A DNA stretch of 64,000 nt from positions 186,001 through 250,000 of the forward strand of contig BGKB01000078.1 of the NCBI GenBank assembly GCA_003116975.1, read 5' to 3'. Both the position numbers and the translations under genes were made by a program. The notes beneath the pieces are model-generated. The model had not been told where the DNA came from. It worked only from the letters and a program-made list of their open reading frames with translations, and searched no databases. The DNA comes from Aurantiochytrium sp. KH105. Its lineage: Eukaryota; Sar; Bigyra; Thraustochytrida; Thraustochytriidae. Position 1 is the first letter of the stretch, and each line of letters starts with the position of its first letter. This document shows, in pieces, positions 57,182 to 64,000 of this stretch.

Positions 57182-58879
57182 ATGCAGGCGTGCGTACGCG
57201 GCAGACTCGCAAGCAACCTGTCGAGTCGCCTCGAGTGCCGTGCTGCACAGAGCCTCGGCCTCGGCCTCGGTCGCGACCATGGACCTAATCGACTCACACA
57301 CTGGGTTTGCTCTGCGCGCCAACTCTCCGTGACCGTGCGACAGGGAAGGTTCGGGGGCTGGACGGACGAGCCCGCTAGCGAGGTTGACGCGTCAAAGGAC
57401 GCCTCGCAATTTAGATCCAGAATCAAAGTGGGCAGACACACGCTCGTCGCCGATGAACCAGAAAACGTTGGCGGCCTCGACGAGGGCCCCTCTCCGTACG
57501 ACCTTCTCCTCTCCTCACTCGGAGCATGTACCGCCATGACGCTGCGCATGTACGCCGACAGGAAAAAGCTCCCGCTCGAGGGCGTCAGCGTCGAGCTCGA
57601 TCACGCCAAAATCTACGTCAAGGACTGCGAAACGTGCACTGACGACCAAATCCACCTGGCCGAGGCCAAGAGCAAAAACGCCAAGATCGACCAAATCAGT
57701 CGTCTCATTACCCTGCACGGTGACCAGCTCACACAGAAAGACCGCGAGAACTTGCTTCGCATCGCCAACCTTTGCCCTGTGCACAAGACTTTGGAATCAA
57801 CGAGTGTCGTCACCACGGAGCTCAAGGAAGAGACTGATACGCAAAAGGCAGGCGAGAAAATGGCACATCTCTTGACCCACATCCCTGCGCGATCAAGTGT
57901 TCTCGTCCCCGGAGAGGACGGCCCAGACTCCATGACGGTGCGACGCCTCTTGCCATTTCGCAGGAAACGCTTCGTGGGGCCCATCGTCTTTCTTGACCAC
58001 TTTGGGCCCATCGATCTCGCCAAGCACCGATCGATCGACGTCGGGCCACATCCGCACATCGGGCTCTCCACAATCACATATCTCTTTCATGGCGCAATCA
58101 TCCACCGCGACAGCACAGGTGCCGAGCAGACCATCTTCCCTGGCGAGGTCAACATGATGGTGGCCGGCCGAGGCGTAACGCACAGTGAGCGCGGCGACGA
58201 GGCAGTTTCGCAAGTGCGTGGCAAGCACGCGCTCGAGGGCATCCAGCTTTGGGCGGCACTTCCCAAAGAGATGGAGGCTACCGACCCGGCCTTCTTCCAC
58301 AGCGCATCTACGATTGACGCCGGCGAGGCTCTCCGCGCGCAAAAAGGCGCGCAGGCCCGTCTCGTCTTTGGTGAAATTGCCGGAATTTCTGCCGCAGACT
58401 CGGTCCCCGTACACTGGCCCATGTTCATGCTCGATCTCACCATGCCGGAGAAAAGTTCTGTGCACATCCCCGTGGCCGCCGGTCATGAGGTCTGCGTTTA
58501 CACGGTGCACGGCCGCGTCGAGGCAGGAAGCGAACGCTCTGCGCTCGATGTTGGCGAAAGCGCAGTGTACAATCACCAAATTTCTGATGAGGCGGGCACA
58601 GAGGAGCCACCTACGTGGGTAGTGGTTCAAGCGCCCGAGAACGCACGGGTCGTCGTCTTTGGAGGTCTTCCGCTGCCCGAGCCGCGACACATTTTCTGGA
58701 ACTTTGTGAGCTCGGATCGTGACCAAGTTGCGCAAGCAGCTTCGGCGTGGCGTCAGCTCGATCGTAGCGTTTTCCCACCCGTCGTCAATGAGGAAAATAT
58801 GGATAACATTCATTTGCCAGAGGTGTCCTCTACTGTGCCACGCCAGGACAAGGGCCATCACGAGCAGCAGCAGCAGTAA
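57182..58879 (+). CDS. OsmC-like / pirin fusion protein
   Basis: The protein is 565 residues. The first 50 residues have Arg, Ser and Leu without acid residues, consistent with a mitochondrial presequence. OsmC-like peroxiredoxin (about 75-220) follows: SPYDLLLSSLGACTAMT with C116 and RIANLCPVHKTLE with C198, the pair that reduces organic peroxides. Pirin (about 240-530) is fused in frame: RRKRFVGPIVFLDHFGPIDL, HPHIGLSTITYLFHGAIIHR and the Gly/His/Glu residues that hold iron in the N-terminal cupin. It continues in MVAGRGVTHSER and a C-terminal cupin, then a polyQ tail. OsmC detoxifies peroxides and pirin is an iron redox sensor or dioxygenase. Their fusion suggests a peroxide/iron redox role (inferred). 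ATG at 57182 is first in frame. Confidence 0.88.
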   Translation: MQACVRGRLASNLSSRLECRAAQSLGLGLGRDHGPNRLTHWVCSARQLSVTVRQGRFGGWTDEPASEVDASKDASQFRSRIKVGRHTLVADEPENVGGLDEGPSPYDLLLSSLGACTAMTLRMYADRKKLPLEGVSVELDHAKIYVKDCETCTDDQIHLAEAKSKNAKIDQISRLITLHGDQLTQKDRENLLRIANLCPVHKTLESTSVVTTELKEETDTQKAGEKMAHLLTHIPARSSVLVPGEDGPDSMTVRRLLPFRRKRFVGPIVFLDHFGPIDLAKHRSIDVGPHPHIGLSTITYLFHGAIIHRDSTGAEQTIFPGEVNMMVAGRGVTHSERGDEAVSQVRGKHALEGIQLWAALPKEMEATDPAFFHSASTIDAGEALRAQKGAQARLVFGEIAGISAADSVPVHWPMFMLDLTMPEKSSVHIPVAAGHEVCVYTVHGRVEAGSERSALDVGESAVYNHQISDEAGTEEPPTWVVVQAPENARVVVFGGLPLPEPRHIFWNFVSSDRDQVAQAASAWRQLDRSVFPPVVNEENMDNIHLPEVSSTVPRQDKGHHEQQQQ

Positions 58880-59355
58880 ACTTTGTAATACCCATCCCAA
58901 GTCTTTTATGGAAAGGCAAGTGACTTTCATGTATCTTTGGCCCACGCCGACATGTTGGCACTGACTTGGCGCGAGTTTTTTTTTTTTTAATCCCAAAGGA
59001 TGGGCTGCCTCAACCAGGCCTATGAGAATTAGAGCGCAGCGGTGAATCTTGGGACATGTTCTACCTGGTTGTAACCAGCCTCTCGGCTATCCACGCATAT
59101 AGCAGACAGTCGATCAGACATCAAGCCAGCCAAGGAAGTAAAAGGGGAGCAAAATGAGTTGCAGTTACAGGCGCATTGATGTGAAGGAGGAGATAAAATG
59201 GGAAGAAAAAAGGAAGAAGAAGAAGCAAAGAAAAGAAAGAGGGCACAGGGGAGCGAAGAAAGAAATGTAGATCCGGGGTCAACGTAATTTTTAATGAAGG
59301 ACAAATAGGAAAGGAAACGTAATGAAATGAGACGAATCCAACCAACCTTCATTGT
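58880..59355. other. Convergent 3' intergenic region
   Basis: This lies between the convergent OsmC-pirin (+) and Zn2Cys6 (-) genes. It has a T run at about 58977-58988 and an AAGAAG purine run at about 59200-59240. No gene is seen. Confidence 0.4.
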
Positions 59356-61464
59356 CTACTTGGCCTCGGAAGGATTTTCAGGCAACAAATCCAAGGCACA
59401 AGAACGCCGATCCTTGTTGTCAGCGTCGGGTGTTCGGGAGGGCATTGGAGGGCCATACCCGCAGCCTCCATCACCACAAGCTGATGCTGAGGCACGCGCG
59501 CTGGCTTGCTGACTTCGCATAGCCTCAGTGCTTGCATCGGGAAAATCAAAGTCTACGCCATTGCCAGCATCCAGATCAGAGAAACTCAACTGCGACATGA
59601 CCGAGTTCGTTCCGGGAATAAACATGCTCTGACCGCCAAGTGACATATTTCCCGAAATGAACTGCGAATCCTGTCCAGGTACGGTTGGCGGAGGTGTGTC
59701 CTGGTCGCCATCGTCTACCCAACTCATAATATTGTCCAGAAACGCGCCACCCTCGAGCTCATTGTCGGGAGGCTCCGAGGCCTCGGTGCCAGCTAACACA
59801 GGGCGCTGCGTAGGCATGCGGAATTGCGGCGCCTCCTCGGGGGGCGGCCGCTTCTGTTCTTGCAATGCCATCTGCTCGACCTGGGTGTGCAGTTCCTGTT
59901 GTGCAGGACGGTGCTGACCAAGTCCGCTCGTGTACCCAGCGGTACCTCGCACGGGGATGCCGCCTGGAACGGCAGTGGTTGACATGTGCGAGTGCGCCGA
60001 GCTACCCGTTGAGGCAACCGAAGGGGAGCGGGTGCTAGGAGGAAGCGACGACGATCCCATGTTGAACGATTGTGCGTACGGCGCTGCCGAGACAGAGGAC
60101 GACAGCTTGGTCTCGTCGTACATGGAAGTATCCTCGCCCGGCATGCTTGAGATGCGAGAGCTGGCGCCTTTGATGTTGGCAAAGACACGAGGCACGTTGG
60201 GGAGCATGGGCTCAAACCCCATGTAGATGTCTACCTCGGTGCGATCCATGCTTAGGTACTCTCGGTGTACGCAAGTGAGCATGCACTCGACAACGTCACC
60301 GTTTTTGGTATCAAAGTCAAAGACGTGGTGCGAGCACGCCTGGCGCGTGGCTGGAAATTGTGGAGGACGGCCGAGGTGATTCATTTTCAGGGCAAGCGTG
60401 CGCATGAAGAACAAAAGATCGCGATCGCTCGAGAGCAAAAGTGCGAGCACGTCGCACCCCCAGGGAAGCAAGCCACCAAAGAGGCGCTCCAAAACGAGAA
60501 TGATAGAGCGAGTCGTGTAGCCAAAGAGAGCGACAAACTCGTCGTTCACCTCGACCTCGAAGCGCTCGTGCGTGGCGCGCAGATTGAGAAAGCACGAGTT
60601 TGAGCGCATGCGTTCGATCTCGCGATCGACCGGCGTCGGCGGGCCGTCGCTCACATAGTAGCCACGCGTAGAGTAGGTTTTGCTGCCAGCCTTGGCCACA
60701 CGCTTACGCTTTGACGGGTGCTCGTGTTCTGCGACTGTCATGGTCGGGCCCTTCATTGGGTGAATGGGGGGCAGAATACGGCCAGATACCTCGTCAATGA
60801 CATTGGCGGGAATCTTGCGGTAGTCTGCCGGGTCGCGACGCATGAGCCGAATTCCCTTTTTAGACATCCAGGTGTCGAGCTTTTCGGAGCCCTCCTGGTT
60901 TCCGTTGCGCAGCATAAAAGTGGACATCTTGTTAAGCTGGAAGGAGAACCATCCCTTGCAGCAGCTCTGCGGGGTGGCGTGGTGTTTGTACATGGCAAAG
61001 AAAACCTGAAAGATGCGCCTCTCCACGGACTCGAGGCCGAAACGAACGCCAAAGTTCTCGATCTTATTGATCGGGTTGAGCACGATCTGGCCCCAGCATG
61101 AGGCATCAGAGCATAGCTCCTTTTTAATCTTTAGCGCTGTCCGGCGGCCGCGCTTCTTCTCCATGCGGTACTCGCACTCGAGCCCTTTGCGTTGGCATCG
61201 TTCGCAGGGGATGCTTCCGGAGCACTTGATTTTTGCTTGCGAGCATTTCTCGCACGTCGACTTGAGCCTGCCGTTCGAGTTCAGCTCCACGTCCTCCTCG
61301 TTGCCATCATCGCAGCAGTCGCCGCTCGGGTCGCAGCAGTCCGGGTCTTCCGGGTTGCAGAACTCCGGTGGGGGCCGGATGGCGCGTCCGTTCTCGACGC
61401 CCTCCAGCTTCACGGGCAGCAGCGTCGGCTGCGCGGCTGCGCCGCCGTCGCCGTTCATGTCCAT
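59356..61464 (-). CDS. Zn(II)2Cys6 transcription factor with PAS-like domain
   Basis: The protein is 702 residues from the ATG at 61464; the open frame upstream adds about 298 Ala/Arg-rich residues without domain content and is not included. A Cys/Asp-rich patch (CNPEDPDCCDPSGDCCDD) precedes the binuclear zinc cluster at residues 71-97: C71-x2-C74-x6-C81-x5-C87-x2-C90-x6-C97. This binds DNA as in Gal4-type factors, and is followed by a basic linker (KKRGRRTALKIKK). A folded region at about 270-440 resembles PAS (RATHERFEVEVNDEFVALFG, and CVHREYLSMDRTEVDIYMGF), as in fungal AcuK/Ert1 regulators. A Gln/Ser/Pro-rich, probably activating, region ends the protein. This domain is rare outside fungi and a few protists. 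Confidence 0.85.
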   Translation of the reverse strand: MDMNGDGGAAAQPTLLPVKLEGVENGRAIRPPPEFCNPEDPDCCDPSGDCCDDGNEEDVELNSNGRLKSTCEKCSQAKIKCSGSIPCERCQRKGLECEYRMEKKRGRRTALKIKKELCSDASCWGQIVLNPINKIENFGVRFGLESVERRIFQVFFAMYKHHATPQSCCKGWFSFQLNKMSTFMLRNGNQEGSEKLDTWMSKKGIRLMRRDPADYRKIPANVIDEVSGRILPPIHPMKGPTMTVAEHEHPSKRKRVAKAGSKTYSTRGYYVSDGPPTPVDREIERMRSNSCFLNLRATHERFEVEVNDEFVALFGYTTRSIILVLERLFGGLLPWGCDVLALLLSSDRDLLFFMRTLALKMNHLGRPPQFPATRQACSHHVFDFDTKNGDVVECMLTCVHREYLSMDRTEVDIYMGFEPMLPNVPRVFANIKGASSRISSMPGEDTSMYDETKLSSSVSAAPYAQSFNMGSSSLPPSTRSPSVASTGSSAHSHMSTTAVPGGIPVRGTAGYTSGLGQHRPAQQELHTQVEQMALQEQKRPPPEEAPQFRMPTQRPVLAGTEASEPPDNELEGGAFLDNIMSWVDDGDQDTPPPTVPGQDSQFISGNMSLGGQSMFIPGTNSVMSQLSFSDLDAGNGVDFDFPDASTEAMRSQQASARASASACGDGGCGYGPPMPSRTPDADNKDRRSCALDLLPENPSEAK

Positions 61465-62891
61465 CTCTCCTCGAGCGCGCTCGCACGCACAGGCCGTAAG
61501 AGAAGAAAGGCCAGCGCGCACTCGCCCGCGGCCACGCGCGCCGCTCGCTCTCTCGCCTGCCCCCGCGGGCGAAGGCGCCCACGAGGCCGCGAGCGAAGCC
61601 CGCTGCGGCTGCGCCGAGACGCGTCCTCCGCGCTCCGCCTCCGCGCGCGCTGCCTGCCTCGCGCTCGCGCTCGCGCTCGCGCTCGAGCCTGAGCTTGCGG
61701 GTCTGACAGCCTCGGAGCAGCCCTCTAAATCGGGGGCCCCGCGCGAAAGCCGGAGAAAGCGGGGAGAAGCGGAATCAGGTGCCCGTCGAGGCCCCCGAAC
61801 CACCCGCCGGGCCAATCGGGTGCCCCGGCGCTCCCGCGCGCGGCGGCGGGTCCGGGCGGGCGGGCGAGAGGCGAGGCCTGCGCGCGGCGCGGCGCGGCGG
61901 AGAGGCGGCGAGGCGAGGCCCTGCGCGCGGCGGCTTCGCTTCTGGCTGCGCGAGGCCGCGCCTCCAGGGCAGGCTCGGCGGGCGCGTGAGGGCTGGCGCG
62001 GGAGTTGAAATTGAAATGAAATGGAAAGAAGCGAGCGAGAAAAGCTCGCTTGATCCGCTTCCCCGCGCGCGGGGCTGCGCCAGGCGCGACGGGAGGACCC
62101 GCGCGAGCGAGCGAGCGAGCGTGCGAGCGTGCGCGCGTGCGTGCGTGCGTGCGTGCGTACGCGCGCGCGCGCGTGCGTGCGATCGAACGAGCGCGCGGGA
62201 GGGCGTGCTCGTCGCGCGCGGTCTGCAGTACGTCGTGTCTGTCTGATTCTTTGACTGCTTGCTTTGCTTGTTGCGGCCTCTGCCTCCCAACGACCACACT
62301 CTTCCGCGCTATACGCCACTTGCGGCGCCGTTTGTTCTACTTGCGGGCGCACGCTCACAGTGGTCGCTGTGGCAGGAACACAGCTAACTTGTGATCTGAC
62401 TTGACTTACACGACACGTGTGATCGATTTGAGTGCGGGTGCAAGCGCAAGAAGACCTGCCCTGGCTGCCTGTCTGCCTGGCTGCCCCGCGGCTTCTTCTG
62501 TGCGGGTCCGAGGTAGTAGAATCGGTCGGGCGCAGTCGCTCGCAAGCCTGGAAACCAAAAAGGGGAGACGAGACGAGAGGAAAGTAACAATGACCACGAA
62601 ATAAATAAATCCAAGACGGCGTGCAGGCGAGTCAAGTTCCTCCCTCATCACATCGTTCATTTTTTCTTCTTTTTCTTTTTGCAACGAGGGTGGGCGTCTC
62701 ACTCGTTTAGACCATTTCATTTGGACACTTGATGGGTTTAGTCTATCTAACGCCTAGAACTTCCTATCAAATTGCGGTCGCAGCGCCACGTGCAAGAGAT
62801 AGGCCGTGACATTGCGGTAAATTTTTGTGCAGTTAACTTTGAAAATTTATCCGTTGAAGACCCGTTTATTTTTTGGTGTGAGCATTGAAGG
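61465..62891. promoter_or_regulatory. GC-rich 5' region of the Zn2Cys6 gene
   Basis: This region contains a GCGAGCGAGCG run and a GCGTGCGTGC run (about 62100-62180), and two minus-strand CGCAAGTG elements at 62305-62324 and 62327-62345. The minus frame of the Zn2Cys6 gene stays open into it. No other coding region is credible. Confidence 0.45.
62305..62345 (-). promoter_or_regulatory. Two tandem CGCAAGTG elements, minus orientation
   Basis: Read on the minus strand: CGCAAGTAGAACAAACGGC (from 62345) and CGCAAGTGGCGTATAGCGC (from 62324), 21 bases apart. Both point towards the Zn2Cys6 gene, whose ATG is about 850 bases away. Confidence 0.5.
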
Positions 62892-63188
62892 TCATTGATG
62901 AGACATCTGCTTTTGCGATTGGTCTATTTGGGTTTGAAATAGCACATTGGAAGAAATGTTATCAAGGAAGAGTTCAGCAAGACCGATCTGGGCAGCTAAA
63001 CGCTTCTGCGGGATCGCACTGCTGCCCGCCTCAGGTGTCAATGCCATGTCAAGCTCAGTTTCACCGTGCCCAGCTGCAAGCCCTGCCATCATCATCATCA
63101 CGTAAATACCACAGTCAAACCCGTTTCTTTGAGANCACCCAACGAGCTCAAGGTGTGCGTCAAAGTGGTCTATCTTCACAAAAGCGGG
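62892..63188 (-). CDS. Ulp1/C48-type cysteine protease fragment
   Basis: About 99 codons without an ATG at the left of the frame; the 5' end is not visible. It reads KIDHFDAHLELVG, then SQRNGFDCGIYVMMMM, then a helical tail to a stop at 62892. DHFD and the QRNGFDCGIYV box carry the Asp, Gln and Cys typical of SUMO-protease (Ulp1/SENP) catalytic domains. A single ambiguous base, N at 63135, lies inside it. The fragment may be the last exon of a gene whose other exons lie elsewhere, a pseudogene, or the protease part of a mobile element, since Ulp1-like proteases are carried by several. An AATAG before the frame could be a splice acceptor. It is not resolvable here. Confidence 0.4.
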   Translation of the reverse strand, partial: PAFVKIDHFDAHLELVGXSQRNGFDCGIYVMMMMAGLAAGHGETELDMALTPEAGSSAIPQKRLAAQIGLAELFLDNISSNVLFQTQIDQSQKQMSHQ

Positions 63189-63401
63189 CTATTGACCGTA
63201 GTGTTTCCTCTAGAGGCAGTGTCCCCCAGGCTGGTTTTCCCTACAGCTCGAAGCTATTCGCGTACCCCCCTTCCATGAAGTGGTCCCCATAGCTTACTCC
63301 GTTCCTGGGGGTGCCAGGGGAGGACCTGCGGCGGATCCTGGTGGGTCTGCCTCGGCGCGGGATTTCGCCGGCGCAGGCGGCTCGCGCAACTGCGGCGCCG
63401 G

Positions 63402-63484
63402 CGCAAGTGGGGAATGCCCGGCCGCAAGCGCGGTATCGGCGGCGGCGGAAGTGCGCAGAGCCGCGCGCAAGTAGGCTAAACGGC
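63402..63484 (+). promoter_or_regulatory. Three CGCAAGTG-type elements, plus orientation
   Basis: CGCAAGTGGGGAATGCCCG from 63402, CGCAAGCGCGGTATCGGCG from 63423 and CGCAAGTAGGCTAAACGGC from 63466, all on the plus strand. They lie about 330-415 bases before the possible start codon at 63815. Confidence 0.5.
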
Positions 63485-63814
63485 CCCTGCTGCTGCTGGC
63501 AGAGCTGCTACTGCTGCTGCTGCAGCGGGGCGCTGCGGCGCAGGGTTGATACGAGTTTAGAGAGGCGCCGCGCAGGGAGGACTCGCGCTCTGCGCCGCGA
63601 CAGACTCCGATCGACGCAGCCTCGCCGCCCGCGCGCGTCCCAAGGTACGTCCACCCCGCGCGAGGAGACCCGGCCGCCGCGAGCGCAGCCCCCGCCCCGC
63701 GCGCGCCCCGCCGCCCGCCGCCCGCCCGCGCCCCGCCTCCGCGCCGCGCCGCGCGGCCGTCCGCGGCCGCCCTGGGAGCGGGCTCGGACTCCGCGAACGA
63801 AACCCGGCAGAGGC

Positions 63815-64000
63815 ATGCCTGCCATGGCTGCGCGCATCATCCGCCGCGTCCGGAGAGTGCCTGGCCGCCTGCCTGGCCGCCCGCCCGCCCGCCTGCGCGC
63901 GCGCGTGCGCGCGTGCACGGCCGGCCCCGCGCCCGAGGCCCGCGAGCGAAGCTCCGACGGGCGCGAGCGCGGCTGCAAGGCCGCAGGGCGAGACGTGCAA
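63815..64000 (+). CDS. Possible 5' end of an edge-truncated gene
   Basis: An ATG at 63815 (and another at 63824 in good context, GCCATGGCT) opens 62 codons running off the right edge. The sequence is Arg/Ala/Pro-rich without acidic residues early on, like a mitochondrial presequence. GC-rich composition can produce such ORFs by chance, so the call is weak; the upstream CGCAAGTG cluster gives some support. The minus-strand ORFs here are similarly biased. Confidence 0.2.
   Translation, partial: MPAMAARIIRRVRRVPGRLPGRPPARLRARVRACTAGPAPEARERSSDGRERGCKAAGRDVQ

Noticed and set aside
61465-62358. Upstream extension of the Zn2Cys6 protein (298 residues)
   Set aside because: The translation is Ala/Arg/Ser-only and covers GCGA/GCGT repeats and the CGCAAGTG elements.
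1-64000. tRNA, rRNA or other structured RNA genes
   Set aside because: I looked for T-loop (GGTTCGA-type) and rRNA-like sequence and saw no convincing cloverleaf or rRNA; a covariance-model scan would be decisive.

Overview
The window looks like nuclear DNA from a gene-dense, intron-poor, GC-rich unicellular eukaryote. A thraustochytrid-type stramenopile (Labyrinthulomycetes) is my best inference. It rests on long uninterrupted ORFs, short intergenic gaps, promoters full of simple pentamer and tetramer repeats, and domain fusions and coiled-coil families typical of such protists. No genus can be fixed from the sequence alone. Only one gene (the DPH4-like J-protein, 17992-18602) clearly needs a spliced intron.

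Layout. 1-1475(-): an unrecognised protein running off the left edge. 2856-5420(+): a CHO2-type phosphatidylethanolamine methyltransferase fused to a PmtA-like methyltransferase. 7380-9050(+): a bestrophin-type anion channel. 9487-10140(-): an Mpo1-like dioxygenase. 10874-11152(+): a small RIIa-fold protein. 11307-14207(-): a fusion of a pyridine-nucleotide-disulfide oxidoreductase with selenophosphate synthetase. 15139-17874(+): TELO2. 17992-18602(-): DPH4. 19086-20072(+): sideroflexin. 20312-21784 and 22351-23742(-): a recent tandem pair of actin-bundling-like coiled-coil proteins. 24739-26784(-): a polyQ/PH-like protein. 27864-28790(+): a secreted EGF-like protein. 29180-32515(-): an effector-like domain plus 16 TPRs. 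33211-34566(-): a SAM-domain protein. 35142-35885(+): an ankyrin protein. 36068-38113(-): a CAMK-like kinase. 40051-41292(+): a Deltex-type E3. 41840-42121(-): a small hypothetical. 43273-45066(+): DNAJC21/JJJ1. 46165-48342(+): an OB/CCCH/methyltransferase protein. 48480-50390(-): a tandem Mis18/Yippee-like zinc protein. 51357-53603(-): a double CW-finger protein. 57182-58879(+): an OsmC-pirin fusion. 59356-61464(-): a Zn2Cys6 transcription factor. 62892-63188(-): a Ulp1-like fragment. A possible gene start lies at the right edge.

The genes are ordinary housekeeping and regulatory genes and do not form one pathway. Several are unusual multi-domain fusions. The strongest unexplained signal is non-coding: a conserved element, CGCAAGTG-N3-WAT-N-CGC, occurs at least 16 times in both orientations. 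All instances I found lie between genes, mostly between divergently transcribed ones, often as overlapping or inverted pairs. It looks like an undescribed promoter or initiator element of this lineage.
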